From Branchiostoma floridae (lineage: Eukaryota > Chordata > Leptocardii > Amphioxiformes > Branchiostomatidae), in contig NC_049993.1 in assembly GCF_000003815.2 (NCBI RefSeq), forward strand, positions 16,016,897 through 16,080,896: a stretch of DNA of 64,000 nt, in the 5' to 3' direction. The notes below the pieces were generated by a model that saw nothing but the letters and a program-made list of their open reading frames with translations, was not told the DNA's origin and did no database searches. Below are positions 46,208 to 57,590 of this stretch, piece by piece. The translations under genes were made by a program, and so were the position numbers. Within the stretch, counting starts at the first letter, position 1, and every line of letters begins with the position of its first letter.

Positions 46208-48788
46208 ACATTGGCACAACGTTAACGAAGACAGTAACGATCTGAATGTTGGCTTCCAAACAACAAAAAGTTACTTATCAGAGGCATTCATCGTGAATAT
46301 ACCAACATGGTTTTCTAACATGACTTTCTTTACAAAAACTTGGATCAACAGGAAATATAATTGAAAACTAGAGTTCGGGGACCTCATACCTCCATGAAAT
46401 ATTTATTGCTTTTTTGTGGATGGTATGTATGTTTGTAGTCGGTTGTATTTGAGAGTAATGGTTATAAATGTTATGGGAAAGTAGTGGTGTATTTATTTAA
46501 TGAGACAGAGGATGTCCATCTGATTAGTAATTATTAAAATGTGACACTTAATTGTGTAATGTGCATTTAAGAGGTTGACGGCATATGGTAGCGTGGTGTT
46601 CCTTAAGCTTGATGTTTGGTATTTAAACTGTCTAAGGTTGTCAGCATTAATGAGGTTCGACTATGTGCCTCAGAGCGGTGTGGTGGGAGGAAGTTGGGAA
46701 ACTCAGAAAGAAGAAGGGATGTGGCCAACTTTAGTCAGATGGTGATTTGATTTTGCCACCAATATGTCATAATAACATCAGCTGTTCACATGGTACAAAA
46801 ACGAGATGCACACTTTCCTCTTACAGCCCTACACCAACTGTAAGATGAATACTTGGCGCCAACCCCGTCTGCTAAAAAACAAGTACCATTGGCTACGAAA
46901 GAGACAACTAACAACTGTCCCTTATCGTAACGAAATCAGAACATCTGTATCGCCCATAAAACGTCTGACACCCAACCCATCTAAGATGAGAGGACCTAAT
47001 GGCATTTTAATCACCATGTCACTCAAATCAGCAGTACAGTATGTGAGACATCCATACCTTTTAAGCATTACTGTTAAATGTACCTCAACTTCTTACAATT
47101 ATACTTACGCTTCACATCTCCATGATATCCTAAGCAGACATAAATGAAATTAATTATCATATTAAAAAAACTCGGGGTTCCCCAAACAGCTGTCATACAA
47201 ATCACCTCACTATCTGCTTGGAGCTAAGCCCATTAACAAACACTTAAAGCACGATGCCTGTTCCAATATATCACAGATATAGGGGTGATTTCTGATATTA
47301 TTACATCAATTATAACGACAGATACGGCGCCCAAAATCTCATCGATTCGAGCTTTTATCACACCCCACCAACACAACAAGTATGAAACCAATCCGGCCAG
47401 CCGTTCTTGAGTAATCTTGTACACAGACAGAGACACATAACAGAAAATATAACCTCCATGACATTTCATGGAGGTAATGACTGCATATCTGTATGAAGCT
47501 CACATGTCGGTGCCTTTGGTCAACCTCAGAAAGAAAGTAATGTAACGGTTGAAAGTGAATTATTCAGAAATGTAACGTCATATTCAGTTATTCTGAGGCC
47601 TCTTCCCTTACACCGACTCCATTCATAGCCTCCGTCTCGAGACGGTGCAAGGGTCTTCCTTTCCACTGCAAACTCCCTTCCTCGGCAAACTCCCTTTCCC
47701 GGCATAAAGAACGTAGCCAACGTTGAAAATCGCGAATCAGCTCCCCCCCCCCCTAAAAAACCCAATTAAAGACAGCCCCGAGTCTCGAAGACTGCAACGG
47801 AGGCTACTCCATTCACATATTTACGCCACTGTGCTCATTGGAGAGAGGCAAAGGGCAAAAGTAACCTAAGGACAAACACCAGCATGTTTGATGACGCAAA
47901 GCTAACACGGAAGTCCTCCGACGTCACTAAGTGCAAAGGGTTACTGCCCTTAGCTTGTTGTTCCGGAAACCAAACGTCTGAACTTTTGAGGCTCACAAAC
48001 AATGCACAGTTAGCTACGTTAGGCACACAAAGTACTTAGTGTTTTATAGGTGTATAAGATTATTTGCTATAAACTTCTCTCTTTCATACTAGTACTTCTC
48101 AAACTGCCGATTGATATTGTCTATATCAGCAACTTGAAGTGGATAATGCCCTTGTTTTGTAGACTCAACGCTAACAACGCTAGTTATTTCATGTTGTCCT
48201 ATTGTTGTCGTTCACGTCCAGTCATACGAATCCTATCACATCAGAGAATAGACAAGCATGCCACTAAAGGCGGTATCTCACTGCACTTGGGGCACCCCAT
48301 TTTCGTCGATTTCTTTTTATAATCTAGATATTGCGTAATACGTAAAAGTATGACTTAGAAGACAACAAAATCAACAAAACGTAAGAAAATTCGGTCTTTA
48401 TTTCTAACATTCGTTAAGTATCTTCCGAACCCCGCAGTGCCGTGAAGGTGATTCAAGTGCAGTGAGATACAATGTGTGTATAAAACACTACAGAAAACTG
48501 AAAACCGTGATGCGTGGAGAAAACTGGTTGCCAGGTATTCTGTGACTGTGGTTTTCTAACGGGTCAAATAGTCAGACTAAAGCCGGATAGATGATAAGAC
48601 GACAGATGTCAATATAACCAAGAATTCTTGCTACACAATCCTCTCTTGATAAATGCAAATATCGGTCACAACGTGAGGCAGAGAAAAACGCTTGGTCGGC
48701 ATTCCAAGAAAGGGTCACTGTCCGCCGTGCCTAGTCAGCAGAAATGTACACGTCATCTCAGGAGCGGAAATACGTCACGAACTTACAG
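46208..48788. other. Intergenic stretch between the Kazal genes
   Basis: No gene recognised. The open frame 46806-47147 (113 codons, MHTFLLQPYTNCK start) has no family features. Around 47150-47470 lies a copy of the dispersed repeat found in both Kazal introns. Confidence 0.45.
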
Positions 48789-48871
48789 TATCCTGTTTTG
48801 AACTGGGTCAATATTAGAAATCAACTCAGTTCCGCCTCACTTCCAGAACCCGCTGCCCAGTCTGTATAAAA
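48789..48871 (+). promoter_or_regulatory. Proximal promoter of Kazal gene 2 with TATA box
   Basis: ATCCTGTTTTGAA (about 48790), GTTCCGCCTCACTTCCAGAA (48829-48848) and TATAAAA (48865-48871) line up with the promoter of Kazal gene 1. The downstream GGAAACTTTGTTGCTGTGCT also resembles the gene 1 leader. Confidence 0.7.
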
Positions 48872-48952
48872 GACGGAAACTTTGTTGCTGTGCTCTAACA
48901 GTGTTAGCTGGTCAGATCAACGAAGACGTCCCTTAAACTGACTCTACCGAAG

Positions 48953-51052
48953 ATGAAGACTGCCGTGGTTGCTTTGTTCGTTTGTCTGGTGGCTGCTGGT
49001 AAGTTTAAGTACTTCTTGATACTGACCATGATAAGCTTAAGATTCATCGGAATTTTGTAAGTCTTGAAATGCTTGCGATTGTCTTATTTCCGTGTTTTTT
49101 TTTAATCAGTAACACCACGCGAATATGTGTTTTCAATGTATTGCTAGACTGTACCACAGAATTGTTTCAACCGTGGATTTAGATCAATGTTAAAACTTAA
49201 CTCCTTCCTTCTACCACGAAATGAACTCCCTGCACAAATGAATAGATACAGTAAGTAAACTAGATTTCGGCGACCTCATACCTCCATGAAAATTTAGAGC
49301 TTTTGTAAATTTCATGCAAATGAATACCATTTACATAATTTATGTATGGCGATGTTCATTATTGACTAACGTACTCATGTCACAATTATGAAATTCCCAA
49401 TATTAGTCATTATGTGGATTTGCTATTTCTGTATATATTATGCAAATCAGTTCCTCACTTGCATATTCGGTATCTGCTTATCTCTCACCTATCATAAATT
49501 ACATGTGTTACATTTATGTAAGTTCAGCTATTGAAAACAATGGAATTGTACAATTTCCTCATTAATTATGGAAATTAAGTCCTCATTTGCATAAAATGTA
49601 TATCATTATAAACATCTTTGCCTAAGCTACCTGCATGCCAAAAATGATGGCAATCCATCATTCCTTTCTATAGTTATCCTCTTTGGAGTGTCTGGACAAA
49701 ACACCCCTGCAGTTCCACAATTACATGTTAGGGGGCTGAAACTTGCCCCACTTTGCCATGACGTTGAAAGCTATCTACCACCCAAATATCAAAACCATAT
49801 CATGTCCGGTACAAGAGATACATTGAAAACTGCTATGATAGAATAAGCTCATTAATTATGCAAATGTAATCTAATTTTGCATAATTTGTATTTTATCTTG
49901 TATAACATTGCTTAAGGTACCTACATACCCAAAATCATGAAAATCCATTGTTTCCTTCTTGAGTTATCCACTTCAGAAGTTTCTGACAAAAATGCCCCTG
50001 CTATCCCAAAACCAGACGCTAGGGGGCCCAAACTTATGTCACTTATTCCTGAGCACAAGAGCTATCTAACACCCAAAAATTGGGACCATATCTTGTTCAG
50101 AACACGAGATAGCAAAACCGGAAGTGGCGCTGCAGTACCAAGGAAAGTCGCTAGGGGGCCCAAAATCTAATCACTTCTAGCTTTCGTCACACCCCATCAA
50201 CACACCAAATATGAAACTAATCCATCAAGCCGTTCTTGAGTTATCTTGTTGAACGACATAAAGGTGTAAGCTTGAGAAGCTTTCGAGTGACATCCGCCAA
50301 TTTATAATATCGACGAATTTACAATAATTGTAATATTATATATCTATTTTGACAAAAAGGATCTGTTGAAATCACGCACCAGTTTTAACCAAAAAAAAAA
50401 TATAAACAATGCCTTCTTAATCCTGATTTTCTTCTATATAGAGTATTAAATTCTTACATCTGCATTTTTCTATCCCCAGCTTCCCTCGGTCCGGCTGTGG
50501 AGGGGCGCAGGTGGCGAGGAGGACTGGTCGACAGGCTGCGGGACTGTCCGAGGTTCTGCCCGGCCGTGTACTCACCTGTCTGCGGCAGCAATGGCCAGAT
50601 CTACAGTAACCTGTGTCACCTCAACATCGCCAAGTGCCTGACCGGAGAGTAAGTACTAGTGTGCTCACTTGTGATAGTATTACATCATGAGTTAGTTTCA
50701 TGTTTGTGTGTACAATATTGGCAATAGAAAACACTTCTTCTTGTTCATTTATGCCTGTTGTTTTAAATGTTGCACCATATTATCACGTACATTTATGTAG
50801 GGTTCAGTTGTTGCGATTATGAGATTGTTACTATTCATGTCCGTGTGAACAACAGTAGCAATGGAACGTTTCTTCCTATCCTGTTCATTAATGTGTGTTG
50901 TAATTGTTGCACTATTATAATCATAGTACATTTACGTAGTTAGTTCAATTGTTCAAAATAGTCTACAGTACATGTACTTGGTAGTGAGGGAGTGAGTGAA
51001 TGAGTGAGTAAATGGGGGTGTGAGTGAGTGAGTGAGCGAGCGAGCGTGTGGG

Positions 51053-51087
<35 letters not shown>

Positions 51088-51578
51088 GGGAGTGATTGAG
51101 TGAGTGAGTGAGTGAGTGAGTGAGTGAGTGAGTGAGTGAGTGAGTGAGTGAGTGAGTGAGTGAGTGAGTGAGTGAGTGAGCGAGCGAGTGAGCGAGAGAG
51201 TGAGTGAGTGAGTGAGCGAGGGAGCGAGCGAGAGTGAGTGAGTGAGTGACTGAGCAAGTGAGTGAGTGAGTGAGAGAGCGAGTGAGTGAGTGAGTGAGTG
51301 AGTGAGCGAGCGAGTGAGCGAGCGAGCGAGAGAGTGAGTGAGTGAGTGAGTAAGTGAGTAAGTGAGTGAGTGAGTGAGTGAGTGAGTGAGCAAGTGAGTG
51401 AGTGAGTGAGTGAGATAAATAGGAAGGAACGGGACAATGGGCTGTGCGTTGAAAGAAATATCTATTCCTTCAGAATTATTAAAAAAAAACCATTTTCTTC
51501 CGTCACAGCTCTAGCCTTACCGAAGCTTCATTTTCCCTGTGTGATCCTGACCACGACTTCCTACTGCGAGACATATAA
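48953..51578 (+). CDS. Small secreted Kazal-type serine protease inhibitor 2 (94 aa, 3 exons)
   Basis: Exons 48953-48998, 50480-50648, 51509-51578. Exon 1 has the same length (46 bases) and phase as in gene 1. Signal peptide MKTAVVALFVCLVAA. One Kazal domain with cysteines spaced C-x3-C-x7-C-x10-C-x6-C-x14-C and core SPVCGSNGQIYSNLC. The predicted P1 (second after C2) is Ala, which in this family would favour elastase-like targets; this is inference. The N-terminal linker is basic (GRRWRGGLVDRLRD). The last exon ends in an acidic tail after the sixth cysteine (DPDHDFLLRDI). Polyadenylation words AATAAA occur at 52145 and just after. A paralogue of 42011-45474 in the same orientation, about 3.5 kb downstream, with a related promoter. 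Confidence 0.9.
49255..50290. repeat. Dispersed repeat family in Kazal gene 2 intron 1
   Basis: Loose tandem of phrases such as CATACCTCCATGAAAATTTA, AAAATCATGAAAATCCATTG, GAGTTATCCACTTCAGAAGT, GCTAGGGGGCCCAAA and GTTCTTGAGTTATCTTGTTG. Shared with 44480-45410 and 47150-47470. Confidence 0.55.
50990..51415. repeat. Long (GAGT)n array with GAGC and GATT variants
   Basis: About 425 bases of tetranucleotides in intron 2 of Kazal gene 2: GAGT predominates, with blocks of GAGC and a run of GATT (51053-51085). The Ser-Leu-Thr-His frames on the minus strand (up to 165 codons) are artefacts. Confidence 0.97.
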
Positions 51579-54500
51579 CTTCATGATGCGTGCGTGACTA
51601 TGTACATATATTAAGTAAGGCGGCCGGAGTATTTTAGATCCTAGTCCAGGTTTTTATCATGTAAATCAAAGGCGACCTCTGGTTGAGGGTAGTGTAACAC
51701 AGGGCTGTGAAAACGTGTGACTTAAACGCGCCCGTGTCGATAGAAGCAGTAGTTGCAGAAGTATGGATGTTGCCATTCAATCGTAGAGGTCTAAATGACT
51801 ACCGACGCTAGGAAATTATAAGATATACATATCGACCTCTGAAGTAGCTATAGAGGATCAATATAATCACGACTGATTTTAATTTTGCGTCAAAGCTCGA
51901 ATCTTTCTTCATGTACCAACTGTGATTCATGTTAATAATCCAACATCGAATAGTTTTAATGGCGACGCAGTGTTTTTAGTTTCTTCATGTCTCATTTTCA
52001 CTTTCAACAAGTCACATTTGTAAAGAGTATCAGTCAAATATTTGTTCCATATCATTTCTTTCCCATTATGTACAAGTGACAACGAGGATTTAAGTTGCAT
52101 AATTTGAGTCTTGGCTTCTTATTTCAGCGTTTGTTAAATTTCTGAATAAATAACATCAATAAATGGCACGGTCAGAGACACCTGTGTGCTTTGTACTTTA
52201 TTTTGTGACCCTTCTAACCACTCTTCATGCACTTTCATGAATGAGTGGTCTGGAGAGAGACGTTGACGAGACTATTGTACAGTACAATGAATACCAAAGG
52301 AAATGAACTTCAGAAAACGTTACAGTAGAAAGAATTACCTTCGTAGACTACAAATGGAAGAGATATGATGAGATGAGATGAGATGAGATGAGAGGAGATG
52401 CGAAAAGGGTAATCAGGTCAAGTTATTACATCCGGGTCCTTCAGGCATTGACCTCTGACCCTTTAGATATTCAGTCAGGTGTCGTCTGACATGTCTGAGG
52501 TGGGTATCTTATTTCTGCAGTGGCACAATATCTAGTTTAGCTACCTAGATATCTTGGTACAATATCTAAGCTTGTAATTAAAGTTGAATAACATCATGAC
52601 TGATCACATTATAACGTTTATACTGGCTATATGCACATTTCACGGTTATGCCGATCGTTTATCGGTTGTCGAACGTCGAGCGGGAAACGGACATGACCTG
52701 ACTTCTGACGTCATGACCTTACAGGTAAACAATGATGATACAAATGTGTGATGGATTGATTAACTGATAGACCCCACATTTTTTTGCATGCTTGTTTGCT
52801 TTCTTGTTTAATGCTAGGTTCATTCTCTTTGTATTGTGATGGACGTGTCTTTCAAGGGCTCGCTAGAAACTGTATCTCAACTTTGAGTATGACAAACCAA
52901 CCTCCCGAAGTTTGCCAAAACGATAAGAAAAACACACACGGAGAAAAATAGATGAATAAAGAAGATTTAGTTCTTATCAGGAGTTAAAACTCTACTGCTG
53001 CAAAGCTATTGGGAAAATTGAGGACAAATCTTATAATCCCAGCCCAATTCAGTCAATGTACCATCTTATCATGAGTTCATTATTTTTGCCATTTATAAGG
53101 TAAGGTTAATTCTAAGTCATGTGAAGAATAATAGTATGGTCATGGGAATACTTTATGTATAGCTTTGATTCTTTGATTGTCATTTGTTGGAGGCCATTGA
53201 TGATATTACATGGCTATCCGAAAAATACTCTGTCCAGAAGGAAACTTCTTTGCCATGTCAGCATTTTATGTGAGTGGCTACTTTGACGGTAACGTTACAT
53301 TCTATATGTACAGTACGACTGACTGGGATTGCTGCTGCCGATAGCCAAGGTCACTGCAGTTACTCTCTATTTCAGTAGGGGCGCTGCATAGTTGCACTGC
53401 CACAAGGATTGCAGGAAACGGAATATGCAGGCTCTACATAGAACCTGCCATACCATGTATCAGCTAGTCACCCGCACTATACAATTAATATTCTAGATCT
53501 TATACATTAAATATGTTCCCAATACAAACAGAAAATATACTACCTCGTAGACAAAGTCTTCTGAATTCATCTCAGAATTCTTGCCTTTCCATGTATTCAA
53601 TTTATGTTCTCCAACTTGACGGCGGGGAAGATCAGGTGATAAGTCAAGAAGTACGAAATAGATGTTAAGATAAATCAAAGACTATCTTTGCCAATGGTAT
53701 GACGTATGTATGGACAAGCCTGGGGAAGTGCACATCCCTTTCCTTAAGGCTTTCTTCTTCACATCCACAGCGGGCTACTTCCCGCTTATTTATTAGCTGC
53801 ATCAGTTTAAGTGATGGGGTTCCGTGCGGTCCCGTTCCTTACGACCCGGGTGGCCCTGAGTAGGCCGCGTGCACGTTTCCATCAATATTTTCCAGACCCA
53901 CCAAGTTAAACAGGAAACTGAAGCTTAACAACACCTCGATGGCGGCAGGTCCAGCGTTACGCGGCCCGTGTTAGCGTCATTGTTGCCCAATTTGCTCCGG
54001 CCTCTCACCATCAGACAACTAACACGAGGTTAATCCCAAACGGCGCCGCTGGGAGTGCTGCGTGTTAACTTTGAGGTTCCCGGGTCATAGTGACCGACTG
54101 GTGGTCTCACCTATCAGCATTGATGACTGAAAACCTTTATTATATATATTTGCCTTAATGGGGTAAGGTCATGTCACAGAAAAGGAGTTTCAATTTTCAT
54201 ATACAGAAACAAGTAGATGAAAACCCAACTTTAAGGGTCATTGCGATTCGGAGAGTACTTCTGGACGTTTCGAGTGACATCCTTTGCTCTTCTTCAATAT
54301 CAGTCTTCCCCACGCTGAAGACGAGTGCTGGATCGGATAACACTCGAAATGTCTAGGGTCTTCGAATTTGTTTATAGAATTTAGATTGTCTGTAAATGTT
54401 GTTTACGTCGACGTCTAAACTTCATTAACATTTACAGTATGTTTTGCATAACGTAGAATCTCAGTATATATACGATTCAATTTGATACATGCCCTGATAA

Positions 54501-54805
54501 GATGTTTACAGTCATTTATCAATGAGCGTCATGGGTTTAACCAACCGTATATGTCCAAAGGGCACTCGGTCTACATTGTGTAATTAATCCTAAAATTGCT
54601 CTATGACCCTACAATGGTTAGGCTTGCCATAGATGACATCATGTGTTTCCTTTGCAACTTAGTATCCAACGGAGAGGAAGACACATTGAAAGCTTTGAAG
54701 CGTAGATGGTCCGAGTATTGAATACACATGTGCCGCCATATTCATGTTGATTCTATACGTATATAATGATAATGACCTATAAAATCAAACACGTTATACT
54801 GTCAG

Positions 54806-54844
<39 letters not shown>

Positions 54845-54872
54845 CAGAGAGAGAGAGGGAGGGAGGGAGGAA
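54806..54872. repeat. Compound (CA)n(TA)n(GAGG)n microsatellite
   Basis: CA run, then about 24 bases of TA, then GAGA/GGGA repeats. Confidence 0.9.
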
Positions 54873-55795
54873 GGGTGACAAATAGCATCAAAAACATAAC
54901 CTTCTCGGAGGTAACAAAAGCAGACTAAGGCACTGACATAAAACTGTAGGTATAAATGGTGCACGGAATTGTAGAAATCAATGAGCAAACTAGGTCCATG
55001 AGTGGCTTCCTGTAGACCGCCGATCCGGAAACTGTCCGCACGACGCAGCGGTGCAGAACATGGAACAATGAATCATCTGTCCGAGCGGAGACCTGTGGGT
55101 AATGGTTTTGAACCGCATCAGGTCAGGCCTAGGAAAAACATGTTGGGTTTCCTGTCAAGGCTTAGGTCCCAAGTCCCGACCTGGCCCCGACCGGGTAGCT
55201 TTTGGAAACGAAAAATATGATGTCAATGGCAACAAAACACACACAATGTAAAATAGAATAGTCATTTGCATAATTTGTGTGTATTCATTGGGAAAGACTT
55301 CTCTTTTTCGTTTTCGCAACCATCCCGGCCGGGCCCCGTTTTGGAAATGGGACCTAGACCTAACTGATCACTCTAGCAAAAAAAGGCTGATCCTAGCTTT
55401 TCTCTGGCCAATCGCTGCAAGAGACAAAATTTTTGTGAGTGACAGACGTCCTGCATTTCACTCTCTGTTAACAGATAATGGCTTTGAAGAGTTGATGTAT
55501 CAATGAATAACAAACATTGAACTATTTTTTTTAGTTTACTGCGACCCTATTTTTAAGGACGGTCTCCATGAAACACTCGTGCGTGGGCCCGTCGTCCTGG
55601 ATATGTGCCTGTGGGGCCGTCAACAAATTACATCGATTTCACCTAGTCCGACCTCCCAGCCTTCCTACAAGATATCCCTTGTGTGCTTCTGGCTGTAGCA
55701 CTTCTATCTAGAGAATTTGTCATACATCACAAGGAATCTTTATTGACACAACAAAAGTACCGCGACTTTCGTAATGCCTGCTACATCTATAGATA

Positions 55796-55833
55796 GTACA
55801 TACATACATACATACATACATACAAACAAACAG
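55796..55833. repeat. (CATA)n microsatellite
   Basis: About eight CATA units followed by AAAC units. Confidence 0.9.
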
Positions 55834-56130
55834 GTACATGCATACGTTGTATTAGGTTCACATATGTATGGATGATATCTCTTATACAGTTTCCAACTGT
55901 TGTGTCCGAGAAGGCATCGTATGCAGTAGACGGAATTCTGGTGCAACGTTGACCAAACATCCAACAGAAACCGTGAAAACTACATTACATCAACTCCTGG
56001 ACATGTCTGATAACACATCACAACTGAGATACTTTGTGCTAAAGGTTCAAAAGGTGTCTAGGTACTAGGTATTGTTGACGGGTGACTTTGCCACTGAGCA
56101 TTGATTAATACGAACATATCGCCAGTCATA

Positions 56131-56185
56131 CCAAGGAGCTTTTTTTGGAGCTTTTATCAAGAGGGTTGATAAAAGCTCCTTGGTC
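56131..56185. repeat. Hairpin element (CAAGGAGCTTTTATCAA family)
   Basis: GGAGCTTTTATCAA and TTGATAAAAGCTCC are perfect inverses separated by GAGGG. An outer ACCAAGGAGC / GCTCCTTGGT pair adds to the stem. Related to 13014-13064. Confidence 0.75.
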
Positions 56186-56919
56186 ATACTGACCGCCAGA
56201 AGCTAGCCTCGCGTATGCACATTGCGTTCTGGCACACTATACTAGTACTATCCCTTGTGTGCTTTTGGCTGTAGCTAAACGTGTTTTGATTCTGGTCAGA
56301 TGAACAAGGTAATAGTTTGCTACCATTTGCATTCAACTCCATCTTTGCGCGCCCCTGCGCTTGTCCAAGGTCTGTAGCCACACATGTACAGCTGTCAAGC
56401 GCCTCTCTATGCAACTGATCTCGAAGGCAATCAAAATTACAATCAGACCCGAATTATTCTGTGAATGTAAAGTGAATAATTATTTTGGGGTGAACATAAG
56501 AATATGAATGTATAATAAGTAATTTCACTTTACTATTACATGCCTCAAGTGACTTTATTTAGTGTTTTTTATTATAGGCTACACCGTTTATGGTATTCAT
56601 AACCCTTACAGGATAAGTTACCATTTCTGGATATCTACCACCATCTGTACTGAATGCACCTTTTTCTGTTTGATTTGCATAGACGTACAAAAAGGCACAA
56701 AGCCTAAGACTGGGTTGTCTGAGATTTTTCATAGCCATATACGCTAACTTCTAACTTACTCCCCATGAACAAAGCCCCATGCCACAAGTCTGCTGCCCTC
56801 GTTCCATTTGTGGCATGTATAACAGCTTATAAGTAACTTAAACATGTTCAACTCATTAAGTCTAATTCAATAAGTTGGATATCTTATTTCGTTTCATGTT
56901 GGACTAAAAGGCAATGTTC

Positions 56920-57285
56920 CATACGCATAGGCCCAATGCATGATTGCTATGCTGCCCTCGTTTAGCTGCAACATGATAAAGGTAAAGACGATCTAGATAT
57001 GTTTGAATCTAGATATGTTTGCCTAAGTTACGAATATCTAAAAGCAGGCTTACCAGTCAGACGTACTGAATGCAATGCGCCATAAACATAGGCCGGATGT
57101 GTAATTACTATACCGTATTCGTTTATTTGCAGCATATTAAAGGTAACTTCATGATCATCTAAATCTGTTTAAATCTTTAAGCCTTATGTACGAATACCTA
57201 AGAGCATGCTTATCCGTCAGACGTAGCATAGGCATAAACATAGCTATAGGCTCGATGCGTGATTACTATGCTGGCCTCGTTCGGA
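56920..57285. repeat. Tandem repeat, ~150-bp unit, about 2.3 copies
   Basis: The phrase set (CATA)GGCCxxATGxxTxATTxCTATxCTG, CTCGTTTAGCTGCA, ACATGATAAAGGTAA, GAATATCTAAAAGCAGGCTT and CAGTCAGACGTA recurs at about 56925, 57085 and 57237 with 15-25% changes. Confidence 0.65.
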
Positions 57286-57451
57286 GAGTGAATATGGTTT
57301 AATGACTCCTCCCTTCTGGGAAGTAATAATCCTCCAGCCCTTCCTGACATCCCTGAATGTCAGAGCTGTCTAATTACCGGGGGGTCTATCGCCGCCGCGG
57401 ATTCCTGCGATAGCTGGGGCCTGGGAAAACTATTGTTCTGCTTCTGGTTAC

Positions 57452-57590
57452 GCCCCTGTCACATTTGGCGAAAATCGATCGGACGAGGATTCTTCGGCAA
57501 TCGCCCGAGCCTCGCTTATAATGATAATAACTATATTGCACAACAATTGTAGAAGGTACAAAGTATGGCTCATATGTGACAGGGACGGTC
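57452..57590. repeat. Divergent member of the CACATTAGGCGAAAA MITE family
   Basis: CCCCTGTCACATTTGGCGAA and AATCGATCGGACGAGG match the arm of the elements at 12478 and 60689. A short inverse end (ATGTGACAGGGAC) is at about 57575. Confidence 0.5.

Larger units (their letters stand above)
52165..56920. other. Non-genic stretch with microsatellites
   Basis: No exon recognised. Contents: GATGA run (52367-52400); CA/TA/GAGG microsatellite (54806-54872); CATA run (55796-55833); a GC-richer block at 53755-54110 that stands out in an AT-rich region and may be a regulatory element; a small palindromic block at 54263-54356 (CGTTTCGAGTGACATC facing CACTCGAAATGTC). Confidence 0.4.

Noticed and set aside
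50940-51437. 165-codon Ser-Leu-Thr-His repeat protein
   Set aside because: Translation of a GAGT microsatellite inside a Kazal intron.
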